DNA from: Viridothelium virens
Taxonomy: Eukaryota; Ascomycota; Dothideomycetes; Trypetheliales; Trypetheliaceae
Length of the DNA stretch: 64,000 bases
Direction of reading: 5' to 3'
Assembly: GCA_010094025.1 (NCBI GenBank)
Contig: ML991834.1
Span: 62,001-126,000 of the forward strand
Part shown: positions 46,502 through 56,368 of the stretch, one piece after another
Layout of the letters: each line of letters begins with the position of its first letter
How positions within the stretch are numbered: position 1 is the stretch's first letter
Notes under the pieces: generated by a model
The model's input: only the letters and a program-made list of their open reading frames with translations
Database searches by the model: none
What the model was told of the DNA's origin: nothing
Translations under genes and position numbers: made by a program

Positions 46502-48205
46502 TCAATGCATCCCCATATCCGCCTGCGTACTCACCACTCTCTGACACTCCGCCAAAATCTTTGCTTGACGCGCCACATCTCCCAACCTCCCAATGACCTC
46601 CTTATTCCCCTCCACAAACCCCAACAACGCATACGGAATGCCCACCTCCTCACAAAACTCAATCACCAACTTCTGCGCTCTCCGCAAATTATGCCTCGGC
46701 ATGCGCGGAAACAAATGATGCACCGCCTGAAACTGCAAGCCGCCATGAAAGAAATCCAGCCACTCGGGGCAATCGACATCCATAGTGGTGCGCAGCATAC
46801 GCTGGGGGAACGACTCGGCGGGGCCCAAGTCGGACGTGCTCATGGCGAAGTGGCTCAGCGTGATCTGCACATGCACCACCATCGGAATCATATGGCAGAC
46901 CATGAAGAAGGCGAAGCGATCCCAGCCAGTCGGGATGCTGCGGTAGACGGTGAGGTAGCCGAACCACGTCCAGAAGAAGAGCTGCCCTGCGAGCTCCAGC
47001 CAGCGGTGCCAGGCGGCGGGGCCCTTGCGGGGGCCGAGCCCGCGCAGGATGTAGTCCCAGGACAGGAAGTACAGGTTGAAGCGCGCGAAGGTGAGGATCG
47101 GGTAGTACAGGTAGTGCTGGAATTGCAGCATGAAGCGCGCGACGGGGTCGTACGTCATCTCGCGGTCGTAGTAGGTGCTGCGGAGCGAGGAGAAGAAGCG
47201 GTGAGAGATGGCGAAGAAGGGCATGTGCTCGATGTCTGGATCGTGTTCGGGTGAGTTGGTGATGATGTGGTGCACGTTGTGGTTGCGCTTCCACCAGCCT
47301 TCGCTCATGCCGCCGAGGAAGTCGGCGATGATGATCCCGATGATGGTGTCGGTGTGGTAGGAGTGCGTGATGCCCATGTGGCCGGCGTCGTGCGCGGTGA
47401 AGGTGAGTTGGTGCCAGAAGCAGCCGAGGGACATGGCTGAGGGAATGTACCATCCGTGATGGAGGAAGTACAGAAAGAGGGTGAAAAGGAAGGCATAGCG
47501 GATGAGTTCGATGAGATAGGCAGTGTAGTTACATTGATACAGGCCTTCTGCGTGAAGTCGTTCATCAAGGAGATGGTATTTCTGAACAATGTTTTGTTGT
47601 GTGGTAGGATCAAGGGGCGGGTATTTGGCTAAGTCGAAGTCGAGTTCCTTTTGCGTTCTTGCGTCCAGAGATGCAATACCGGCATCCGTACGCTTCTGAT
47701 CGATGCCTTCGTTCGAAGATAGGGAAGTCGCTGATGTTGCTCGACTTGTTGAACGTGTGGCCTCGGTCCTTCGTCGCCTCAGTCTTTGCTCGTCCGATTC
47801 TTCAAAAATATCCTCATCCACCAAGCTCTCTGCACTTGAAGAGCTCTGATCATCAGTATCTAGAGATGGCCATTCAATCGTGTCTTCCTCAAGCTTTTTG
47901 AATTTTCCTCCTTGAATTGGTGGTATGAAGTTCTCCCATCTGCCCTCAATTCGTCCAATCTGGAATTTGTCCATCCGTTGGAGAGCATCGGCGGAATGTA
48001 GTGCGTTGGCTTCGATTGTAGCATCTCTTCCAATTATATGCAGGATAGCTTTGTCACCTCCAGGGTGATATGGTAGCCATGCGTCGACCTTTAGTACCTT
48101 CCCATTCTTGATGATGATTTTCCTTCCATCGGCAATGAGGGTCTCGATTTGTCGACGGGATAGAATTGGGTCATCTCGAGGTTTCCGAGCCGAGATACTA
48201 GCCAT
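46502..48205 (-). CDS. Delta-8 sphingolipid (long-chain base) desaturase
   Basis: A single exon encodes 567 residues (MASISARKPRDDPILSRRQI). An N-terminal cytochrome b5 domain carries the heme motif HPGG (47-50) and a second His near residue 70. After a Ser/Asp/Arg-rich linker (about 105-170) comes a membrane desaturase with the three His boxes HDAGH (272-276), HNVHH (309-313) and QAVHH (493-497, with Gln replacing the first His as in front-end b5-fusion desaturases). This is the standard fungal delta-8 sphingolipid desaturase that modifies the long-chain base of glucosylceramides in the ER. Length is normal. The 3' half is GC-rich with a C-to-G skew flip near 46790. Confidence 0.93.
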   Translation of the reverse strand: MASISARKPRDDPILSRRQIETLIADGRKIIIKNGKVLKVDAWLPYHPGGDKAILHIIGRDATIEANALHSADALQRMDKFQIGRIEGRWENFIPPIQGGKFKKLEEDTIEWPSLDTDDQSSSSAESLVDEDIFEESDEQRLRRRRTEATRSTSRATSATSLSSNEGIDQKRTDAGIASLDARTQKELDFDLAKYPPLDPTTQQNIVQKYHLLDERLHAEGLYQCNYTAYLIELIRYAFLFTLFLYFLHHGWYIPSAMSLGCFWHQLTFTAHDAGHMGITHSYHTDTIIGIIIADFLGGMSEGWWKRNHNVHHIITNSPEHDPDIEHMPFFAISHRFFSSLRSTYYDREMTYDPVARFMLQFQHYLYYPILTFARFNLYFLSWDYILRGLGPRKGPAAWHRWLELAGQLFFWTWFGYLTVYRSIPTGWDRFAFFMVCHMIPMVVHVQITLSHFAMSTSDLGPAESFPQRMLRTTMDVDCPEWLDFFHGGLQFQAVHHLFPRMPRHNLRRAQKLVIEFCEEVGIPYALLGFVEGNKEVIGRLGDVARQAKILAECQRVVSTQADMGMH

Positions 48206-48829
48206 AGTGAATGTATATTGCTCAATTGGTTCGATTGATTGTTATTGCCAATCCATTGAGGTGTGAGAAGGTAAGAGGGAGGAAATGGTGGGTCTTGGAA
48301 GGCAACGGTATTTGAGTTGGATAGCATGTGGGGTCCACACTGTCCGGTCATGTCCCTGCAGTGTTAACGTGGCGCTACCTGACGCTAATCACCTAGCGTC
48401 AGGTGGCTTCTTGAAGGGACCGTGGGGGTTTGGAGCTCCATCTCCATCCCTCCATGCCCGTACAAACAATTTGAGACACCATTCAACCGAACGAGGTAGG
48501 TTTTCGACATTTGAAAGGCTCAGAATCAAACTTGGTGCTCTTGATTCCAAGAGATCCAGAGACGCAGGGTACGAGGCACAACGCCAGCCCTGTCCCACAC
48601 AGTCGGATTTCTTTCGGGTATAAATCGCATCGCGAGATTCAACTTCATTCGTGCAGTTGCACTGCATCTGTCTTGATAGTCTGTTCTACTGCTCATATGT
48701 ATCCTGAACGTCTGAATCTTGAGTCTGAACTCCTCTTCAGTTCAAGATTATCGCCCTTCCATTTCCACCATCTCTCTCACTGCGGAATACCTCATGACAT
48801 AGGGCAATCACCTCAAATATCCTTCAGTC
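48206..48829. promoter_or_regulatory. Divergent intergenic region
   Basis: About 620 bp between the starts of the desaturase (-) and the phosphoribomutase (+). It contains a local inverted repeat CTGACGCTA...TAGCGTCAG at about 48379-48402 that could form a hairpin or a dyad binding site. Its role is unknown. Confidence 0.4.
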
Positions 48830-50638
48830 ATGACTTCTGTCGAAAATCTGGCCAAGGAATGGCTTCGTATTGATCAAGATCCATCCACGAGAGAAGAAAT
48901 CTCTGGGCTCCTCTCCGAAGGTAACCATTCTGAACTCGAAGTCAGACTCAAACACCGCATAACATTTGGCACCGCGGGTCTACGTGCTCGAATGGAGGCA
49001 GGATTCTCTCGCATTAACGCTCTTACAGTCATCCAAACATCGCAAGGATTCGCCTCTTACGTACTAAAGCAGGTCACCAATGCTAAGAGGAGGGGCATTG
49101 TGATCGGATTTGATGGTCGTCACAACAGCGAAAAATTCGCCAAGTTGGCTGCCGCAGCCTTTGCTGCGAAAGGTATCAAGGTTTGGTGGCTTGAGATTTT
49201 GGTACATACTCCTCTGGTACCGTTCGCCATTTCTGAGTTACGTGCAGCCGCAGGCGTCATGATAACTGCAAGCCACAATCCTCCCCAGGACAATGGATAT
49301 AAAGTTTACTGGGAGAATGGGTGTCAAATCGTCTCGCCGCACGATTCCAGAATCACAAAAGCTATATTGGCCAATCTAGAGCCACTCTCATGGAATGATG
49401 CTGTCGAAGAGCAGAGTCTGCTTGTCGAAGCCGTACTATCACAAATGCAAGAGGCCTACTTCAGAGCTATTCATCGGGCCGTCTTTGTAGAAAGAAATCA
49501 GATGCAGCCACAGACTGAACCTATCCGATTCGTCTACACGCCCCTGCACGGCGTTGGACTCCCTTACTTGACCAGAGCCGTTCAGGACCTCAATCTTTCA
49601 GATTCAATGACAGTAGTCTCGCAACAAGCTCATCCAGACCCTGACTTTCCCACCGTCAAATTTCCCAACCCTGAAGAAAAGGGCGCCCTCGATCTCGCCA
49701 TTCAAACCGCAGACGCCAATAATATCGACCTTGTCCTGGCCAACGATCCCGACGCCGACCGCTTCTCCGCCGCGATCAAAGTCTCCTCCATCTGGCACCA
49801 GCTCACAGGCAACCAAATCGGCATCCTCCTCGCCTCCCACATGCTTGAGACCTACACCCACCAACAACACCAAGAAGACCGTCTCAGCGCCAACACCCGA
49901 CCCTCCAGCTCCACGCAACCCCCGAAACTCGTCATGCTCGCCTCCGCCGTCTCCTCCCGCATGCTCTCCGCCATGGCCCACGCCGAGAATTTCCATTTCG
50001 TTGAGACGCTCACCGGCTTCAAGTGGCTCGGCAACGCCGCCCAATACCTCGCTCGTTCAGGCAACTACGACCCGATCTTCGCGTTCGAGGAGGCCATCGG
50101 CTACATGTTCCCCACCGTCGTCGCCGACAAAGACGGCATCGCTGCCGCCGCCATCTTTCTGCGCGCGTGTCTGCGCTGGCGGGCCGACGGGGGTCATTCG
50201 CCGTGGGAGAAGCTGCAGGCGCTATACCAGAAGTATGGCTTCTTTGCGGAGGAGAACTTCTACGTCGTGTCGCCGTCTGTGGAAGTGACGGATGCGGTGT
50301 TTGCGCGCATACGCTCGATGGGTAAGGAGGAGGCGGAGGTAGGGGAATTGGTGTACCCGAAGAGGCTGGGGGAGAACCGTATTGTTCGGTGGCGTGATCT
50401 TACGATCGGATATGACTCTGCGACTGCGGATCGTGTTCCAGAGCTTCCGGTACAGAAGGATGTGCAGATGTTGACGGCTGAGCTGGAAAACGACGTTCGC
50501 TTTACCGTGCGGGCATCAGGGACGGAGCCGAAGGTGAAGGTATATATTGACGCGAAGGCGGAAGATATGGACGGGGCGGAGAGGAAGGCGCGGGTGGTGA
50601 GTGGAGCGGTTCGACAGGAGTGGTTGAAGGGACTATAA
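48830..50638 (+). CDS. PRM15: Phosphoribomutase / phosphoglucomutase-2 family
   Basis: A single exon encodes 602 residues (MTSVENLAKEWLRIDQDPST). Family features are FGTAGLRARMEAG (47-59), the phosphoserine loop TASHNPP with Ser148, the Mg-binding loop DPDADR (306-311), the sugar-binding loop TLTGFKWLGNAA and FAFEEAIGYMF, and RASGTEPKVKVYID near the C-terminus for phosphate binding. These are the hallmarks of yeast Prm15/Pgm3 and mammalian PGM2, which interconvert ribose-1-phosphate and ribose-5-phosphate and link nucleoside salvage to the pentose phosphate pathway. Cytosolic, normal length. The second half shows a very strong C-rich (49680-50130) to G-rich (50160-50640) strand switch. The symbol is by family resemblance. 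Confidence 0.93.
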   Translation: MTSVENLAKEWLRIDQDPSTREEISGLLSEGNHSELEVRLKHRITFGTAGLRARMEAGFSRINALTVIQTSQGFASYVLKQVTNAKRRGIVIGFDGRHNSEKFAKLAAAAFAAKGIKVWWLEILVHTPLVPFAISELRAAAGVMITASHNPPQDNGYKVYWENGCQIVSPHDSRITKAILANLEPLSWNDAVEEQSLLVEAVLSQMQEAYFRAIHRAVFVERNQMQPQTEPIRFVYTPLHGVGLPYLTRAVQDLNLSDSMTVVSQQAHPDPDFPTVKFPNPEEKGALDLAIQTADANNIDLVLANDPDADRFSAAIKVSSIWHQLTGNQIGILLASHMLETYTHQQHQEDRLSANTRPSSSTQPPKLVMLASAVSSRMLSAMAHAENFHFVETLTGFKWLGNAAQYLARSGNYDPIFAFEEAIGYMFPTVVADKDGIAAAAIFLRACLRWRADGGHSPWEKLQALYQKYGFFAEENFYVVSPSVEVTDAVFARIRSMGKEEAEVGELVYPKRLGENRIVRWRDLTIGYDSATADRVPELPVQKDVQMLTAELENDVRFTVRASGTEPKVKVYIDAKAEDMDGAERKARVVSGAVRQEWLKGL

Positions 50639-53148
50639 TGAGCGGATGTTGATTTTCTGAAATTGAGGAGGCATCATGTTCGAATGTGCGTCTTTTCGTA
50701 CATATAAGGAAACGTGCTGGGTCTTGAAATCGTCCACGCTCCCGTTCCACCACTGAGAAGAGATGCAAAGGATCGAGTATGGAATAGTATTAGGATTTAT
50801 TTTTCCTCTGTTGCTTCGTCTAACTACCTACTATGACTAACACGTTCTCGAAAACAAAAAGGAACCGCGATGTGATCTCTGGTACTTATCTCCAACACGC
50901 ACCTTTAATCAAGGCGTCGAAAAAAGATTACAGTGCATCTCACCAAATTTACTACGGAAGTTACAATTCCATTATTCTATATGTTATTAACCACTCTTAT
51001 TGCCTAATTAGGAAAATATGAGGCTGCTTGAATGTTAAGATTATTCTCAGAGATCTCTGCTTTAGGTCTCACCTCTCTAAGTAAGTCTTACCTCTGCATG
51101 GGCCTCTCATCTCTGTGTAAGCCTCTTATTTTTACATAAGTCTCACACCTTTGTATAGGTCTCTCCTATTTACGTAGGTCTCACACTTTTATATAGGTCT
51201 CTGATTGTTACGTGAGTCTCTTGTATTAAGATAATAGACTTACACAGGTACAAGACCTGCGGAGAGATAAAGAGACTTGTATAGAGAGAAGAGACCTGTG
51301 TAGAGATGAGAGACTTAGAAAGAAATGAGAGACTTACACAGAGGTGTGAGATCTGCGTAAAGAAAATAGACCTACGTAAAGATGTGAGACCTACGCAGAG
51401 AGGTGAGACTTATATAGAGATGAGAGACCTGCGTAAAGAGGAGAAATGAGAGACTTACGCAGAAATTAAAGTAGAGATTAGATCAGATTAAAATTAAACT
51501 AAGAATCTCCGATTTTACTGAGGTTCTTCCGCGCGTACAGCTACATAGAGCAGCACCTACAACTCTTTTAAAACCTAAAAAGACTAAATATGGATATTGA
51601 AATAAGACGACAGTAAATTGAATTGCTTCACAACTTCCAAATCAGGCAGTAAAGGGGGTGAAAAACATAGAAAGCATGAAAGTTGTAGGTTTACTAGTAA
51701 ATTTGGTGAGGTGTGTGATATTGACGCTACCGTACGGAGTATGTACTCTACTTTAGTGGGAGTTTTGGCGGAGGTGGCGGCTTTGGCGAACCTTGTCAGC
51801 ATTCAGGACTCAGGCTCTCGCTCCCTGTCTCTCCATCTCTAATCTCTTGCATCCAATCAAGGTAGAGCCTCAGATACCGATTAGGTACATCTATGTCTTT
51901 TTCCGTTCCCCGACCCGAGAGGTTATGTAGTATGCAAGCTTGAGCTGGGGCGGTATGGCTTTACGCCACACCTGAGCTACGTATTAGGAGGCGAGACTGA
52001 GATTGGAAAGCCACTAATTTATTGGCTGCCGGGCACAGCAGTTGAATGGATGTAGCGCAATCCACTCTCAGCGCCCAGAAGGCAGGGAGCCAGACCATGG
52101 CTTTTTTCTGGTAAGATTGCGTCAGGCTCGTTCTGATCTCTCTTCTTTTAGTCTATCGGAGCAAGCGGAATTTTGTCGAGCGTCCCGCAGGATGAAAGCG
52201 TACATTGGAGTCCCAATCAACGGTCTGGCTCAAACAAGTACCTCACAGGATTTCAACCTCCAGTCAAGTATTTCTTCCTTGTCGTAGGCGGAACAATATT
52301 TCACGTCTATCGATGGCAAAAGTCGTTCAGTTGAGAGTATAAATGATGGCAGGTCATCGGCATACAAATACGATACATCATAACGAAACTGAAAATGCTG
52401 GAGACCTATTCATTGGTGTTAGGCGATTCTACAAATCCGCCAGACGAGCTAGAGGCCGGTAATCAATCCCAGTGGCTTTCAAACGTCTCTGATGATTTCT
52501 TAGCATTTTCGCGTTTCACGGCCCGGAAGGCTCGTGGAGGACGGCGTGAATTCAAAAATCTGCTGCTGCTGAAGCCAGGCCTCTGCTGTTGCCTTGACGA
52601 ATGTATGTTTCCTTCTACCTGTATTATCGCTTGGTCGGAAGCAAGTCAAGCTAAAATTATCATTGTGCAATGTAGTTTCTCGCACGACTGCAAAGCAGCG
52701 TCAGCTCATAGGATGTGGGTATAGTCTCCTGACACGGCTTGTCTGCAAAATGCGTCTACTAAATTCCTTTTTTTTTGCTACCTCCTTGTTCGGTCAGAGG
52801 GATGTACGCCATAGGATATTGGCTGCATTTGATATAAGACCTTCTTTCAGCCTGATATTACCTCTGCCAATGAGCTACTGTTCTCTCCCCTCTCTCGCTG
52901 CAACATTACAGCCTTGCAAGCCACCAACCGAGTTGTCCGATAACGCGAAAGACGCTGGTTGAATCGAGATTACTGTGAATATTAGACTACCAAGAAAAAG
53001 ATTGTTTTCCAGATTTAGCCTCAGCCTCATGTAGGCTACGAGTTCATTTCGGAATCCTTCGCCCTAGAAGAAAGGACATTCCAGGCCTCTGCTGATTTCA
53101 ATCTTCTCTTAGCCAACATAGAGCTACCGCTGAGATATTCCATCAGCC
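50639..53148. other. AT-rich, gene-poor region
   Basis: About 2.5 kb without a supportable gene. The left half (50820-51600) is markedly AT-rich and contains the palindromic minisatellite listed separately. A forward frame at 52395-52724 (109 codons, MLETYSLVLGDSTNPPDELE) has a plausible start but no recognisable relatives. AT-rich gene-poor islands of this type are often products of repeat-induced point mutation, but I cannot measure dinucleotide indices here. Confidence 0.4.
51065..51475. repeat. Palindromic minisatellite (two opposed arrays of ~20-bp units)
   Basis: The left arm (about 51065-51225) consists of roughly eight degenerate copies of a ~20-bp unit resembling TAAGTCTCACCTCTGTG. 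After a short AT-rich spacer near 51225-51235 the right arm (about 51235-51475) carries about eleven copies of the reverse complement (for example AGAGATGAGAGACCTGCGTA). The two arms are therefore inverted arrays of the same unit and the whole could fold into a long imperfect hairpin. Unit boundaries are approximate because copies differ by substitutions and small indels. Confidence 0.8.
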
Positions 53149-55104
53149 ATGGAGGCCTTCAAATCGTTTACCGCAATACTGACTTCTTTGTCACCACTGC
53201 TAGAGAAACGGCAACAAAAACGCCCTTTACAGTCACTCTACACGCCCGCGCCAAACAGCACGGCTACTAGCGATGTGAGCACCCTACCGAAATCAGGTTC
53301 AGATATGAAGATGTCTCGTAAACGATTCTGGATGAACATATTGATCCTCGGCTCGGCAATAATCCCCTTTGCTGTCCTGGTCTGGTGGATCAAGGATACC
53401 GTACAACGTCGGCCTAATATCTTCGGTGCTAGTTCTATTGGAGGCCGTCTTAGCTACATAGAGGCAAAAGCAATCGACTTTCTATGTAGCGCGGTACTTG
53501 CTCCGCTGATTATGGTGTTGCTCGATTATCTTTGGTTCGAGAATGCCCGTACCTCGGTTGTAAACAGACAGCAAAATGGATACCCACTTGCATCTTTGCT
53601 AGAGGCAAGCAATACATCTTCTGGAGGATTCAACCCTATCAAGTTTTCTACTCTAATGCAAGGTAAAACATGGAGGTTTTTCTTGCTCAGCTTATTAGTT
53701 CTTCTCTCAGGCATAGGCGGTAAAATGTTATCCAACTTCATCGCTTATGAGGCCTTTTCATATCCGGATGCTCAACAAGAGACACTTGAGCGAATGAATG
53801 TTAATTCTTCCAACTTCGACTTTTCGTTTGGTCTAAGCAAAGACGAGGGATCCGGATCCGGGTTTTCCGCTTCGCTGCAATCCAATATCGCTAACCAGGT
53901 AACGGGTCTTCTTACTGGTCTTAGTTTCGAGGATGCTGTTGGAAAGTTAGGCAACGGGAGCGTATACATTGGTACCAACGCGACTGGGAAATCTCTAAAT
54001 GCCATCGATACATCAGTCATTAGCCTTACGAACGTTCCCGGTTACCGTCTATCTATTGACTGCCAGCCGCTTCAACCGGACGACTTTTACACGACACAAA
54101 TGGGTGAACTCTCCTATTATATAACACCTTCATTTACCTCTCCAGACCACTACAATACGATGTATCATGCAGAGATCCCTGGTATTATGGGCATCGCAAA
54201 TCCAATTGCCCATAACGAGTTATACCAGTATGTTGCGTTTTCGCTAGATCATACACGGGCGTATCTTGGTGTGTTTACGAGTTTCAACGACTCTCAAATC
54301 ACATTTCCTTCACCTTTCGGCGAGGTCAAACCAAAAGCGTTTAACATGACGTCTTCTGGCTTCAGCGGGACGAAGATTATTATGACGACCTGGGGTATCG
54401 ACTGCACAATTATGCGCCAGGATGGATTGCTCAATTATACTCGCCAGGGGGCAAAGGGCTGGACCATAACCAAGACCTCTTTTTCGGGTGAGAAAACTGT
54501 ATCACTGTCTTTTCTCTATAATTGGCAAACTGCACTTAACTATCAATCACCTGGGTCGTCAATTCCAGGCATCGGACCCCCACTTGCTCGAACAGCCGGG
54601 ACAATTGACAGTGGGCCCCCACTCAACTGGAGTGTGTTTGCTCTGAACTATCTTTATGCGTCTGGCGAAGTGCAGCGTATGTCGTATGAAGTGGCTTCTA
54701 GCATTTACGCAAACACTTCAGCAGACCATTACAACGTCAGTGCCACAGCTGAGGTCGGTTCTTATCGAATAACTTACATACCATTCATTCTCTTGATGGG
54801 CTTGATTAGTGTTGCCGCTGCAGCTATCATCGTCTACACTCTCGTGCTATATACACGGAATGCACCAAGTACAAAAGCAGTTTACCATCTCGACGTACTG
54901 CGCTTGATGGTTGATAGTGTCTCTGGACTAAATGAAAATATACCTGTGATAACAGACACTGGGGAAGTGGGCGAGAAAGAGTTGAAGGCATGGGCGCAGA
55001 AAGTCCAAGTCATATATTCTGAGGTTGACGAGGGCAATCACTTGATCATGCGATTACGCCCAACAGCGCCCATCCAAAAGGGAGAAGACAAAGCTTCTCT
55101 CTAA
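53149..55104 (+). CDS. Large glycosylated membrane protein, uncharacterised
   Basis: A single exon encodes 651 residues (MEAFKSFTAILTSLSPLLEK). Hydrophobic segments lie at about residues 61-81, 108-130, 176-198 and 542-568. Between the third and fourth lies a region of about 340 residues rich in Ser/Thr/Asn with many N-glycosylation sequons (NSSN, NGSV, NATG, NDSQ, NMTS, NYTR, NWSV, NTSA, NVSA), so it is probably extracytoplasmic. A charged tail of about 80 residues follows the last helix. This layout is shared by uncharacterised fungus-specific membrane proteins; I do not recognise a named domain. Base composition is even, without the skew patch of the core genes. Confidence 0.75.
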   Translation: MEAFKSFTAILTSLSPLLEKRQQKRPLQSLYTPAPNSTATSDVSTLPKSGSDMKMSRKRFWMNILILGSAIIPFAVLVWWIKDTVQRRPNIFGASSIGGRLSYIEAKAIDFLCSAVLAPLIMVLLDYLWFENARTSVVNRQQNGYPLASLLEASNTSSGGFNPIKFSTLMQGKTWRFFLLSLLVLLSGIGGKMLSNFIAYEAFSYPDAQQETLERMNVNSSNFDFSFGLSKDEGSGSGFSASLQSNIANQVTGLLTGLSFEDAVGKLGNGSVYIGTNATGKSLNAIDTSVISLTNVPGYRLSIDCQPLQPDDFYTTQMGELSYYITPSFTSPDHYNTMYHAEIPGIMGIANPIAHNELYQYVAFSLDHTRAYLGVFTSFNDSQITFPSPFGEVKPKAFNMTSSGFSGTKIIMTTWGIDCTIMRQDGLLNYTRQGAKGWTITKTSFSGEKTVSLSFLYNWQTALNYQSPGSSIPGIGPPLARTAGTIDSGPPLNWSVFALNYLYASGEVQRMSYEVASSIYANTSADHYNVSATAEVGSYRITYIPFILLMGLISVAAAAIIVYTLVLYTRNAPSTKAVYHLDVLRLMVDSVSGLNENIPVITDTGEVGEKELKAWAQKVQVIYSEVDEGNHLIMRLRPTAPIQKGEDKASL

Positions 55105-55977
55105 TGATATTCTCCGCCGCGGTTCTTACCTGTGTAGGTTTGGGAACTACTTTTCTACAGGCCCGGTTGCTTCGAGCTCATGGATTCGAGAGACCAACAC
55201 TACGCGTGTCCTCCCAAACCTCAACAACCCTCACAACGGAAACCTGGCTCTTTGGCCTGGTATGGGAACCAGCAATGGCAATCTTATTCAGGGTCTCGCC
55301 ATCTCTACCGTCGGTGTAGTGTGAGCTTCCAATAACGAACAAACGCACCAGCTTCGAGCTTACCTTGAACGCAAATAGATCCCCTTGCCAGTTTACCGCA
55401 CCATGATCTGAGTACAACTGGTGTGTTGTGGCAAGCACGCTGCAAAGTACAGTCATTCGATCTTCTCACGTACCCTTTACTTACTCATCTGTCTCTAGCC
55501 AACCAAGAAGGTGGTGTACCTTTCAAGGCGTCACCAGGTGATCGCGTTACGTATGATTGTGAGTGATCAGCGTGATGGCACGGGGTTTCCACGCCATGCT
55601 AACTTCTCCGCAGACGAATACAACGATGCCACTGCTAGATATGACCAGACGGTCTCAGTAAACGGTAAAGTAATATCAACTCTATCCACAAGTATGTGTT
55701 TTCGCTACGCGATTTCGACTCTGGAATCCACACTGACTGTACTGTAGCAAGTGATCATGCTCAGGGTTGGGGAACCGCTGTGGAGTGCCAGCAGGCAGCC
55801 TGTGGAACCGTCCCGCAGCACCAGTATATTGATAGCATACTGACATTGGACGTTGCCGATCCCAATTACAGTAAAACTCTCGCCCTTAATGATGCTTCGG
55901 GCAGTCTGACAACGGCGGATGCTGGTATAACTTGGATTGTTGCTGACATTACGGTCCAACAGTTCACCTTCACTTAA
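55104..55977 (+). pseudogene. Decayed secreted protein, beta-rich
   Basis: A signal-peptide-like start (MIFSAAVLTCVGLGTTFLQA, 55104) is followed in another frame by NLNNPHNGNLALWPGMGTSN. Further pieces join with good splice sites: introns 55447-55498, 55559-55613 and 55692-55747 link VPFKASPGDRVTYDYEYND, YDQTVSVNGKVISTLST and SDHAQGWGTAVECQQAACGT, ending in VQQFTFT. The chain looks like an extracellular beta-sandwich protein of lectin or glucanase type; I cannot name the family. The frame change after the signal peptide and an in-frame TGA near 55413 suggest decay, though an unusual intron near 55315-55415 could remove the TGA. Its ATG overlaps the stop of the upstream gene by one base, which is odd for two separate fungal genes. 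Confidence 0.5.
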
Positions 55978-56368
55978 GCACGATTAAGGAAGTATTGGAG
56001 GCTTCAGAACAATATGACTTTCTAGTCGATTATGTACATAGTTTTCTGGGTCCTTCGTGTTACAGTATCGATACTACCTATTTCGGCAAGCGGAGCACGG
56101 CTCAATTTAAGGCGGCAGTCACCGGAGACAGAACTACCTTAGAGGCGGTCTCGTCCCTATTCGCTAGGTGTATGTAGCCCTTGGACACTGCTGGACCATC
56201 GAATGTTATCTCTCCTTCCGATTCCATGCCACTTTGGAACGGGATTGATACAACAATCAAGTTTCCCGTAACAGTTCTTAGCTACCACTTTTCCAACGTG
56301 TTAACCCACAGCCGACATGAAAAGCCGCGCTCCAAAATTGAGGGGCCCCCAGCAAGGTGCCATTCTCC
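55978..56368. other. Intergenic
   Basis: This holds a short unrecognised frame (55995-56177) and the left member of a direct-repeat pair (56324-56355). Nothing else is seen. Confidence 0.3.
56324..56355 (+). repeat. Direct repeat, left copy
   Basis: This 32-bp sequence contains CCAAAATTGAGGGGCCCCCA and matches 28 of 32 positions of 58345-58377, with one gap. It ends 13 bp before the stop codon end of the NYN-like gene. The core GGGGCCCC is itself palindromic. Confidence 0.6.

Noticed and set aside
46430-47453. Long frames on both strands within the desaturase gene
   Set aside because: Both are shadows of the GC-rich 3' half of the desaturase, whose His boxes fix the true frame.
49604-50325. 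Several overlapping frames in the phosphoribomutase gene
   Set aside because: They are low-complexity shadows; the phosphoserine, Mg-binding and phosphate-binding motifs lie in the 602-residue frame.
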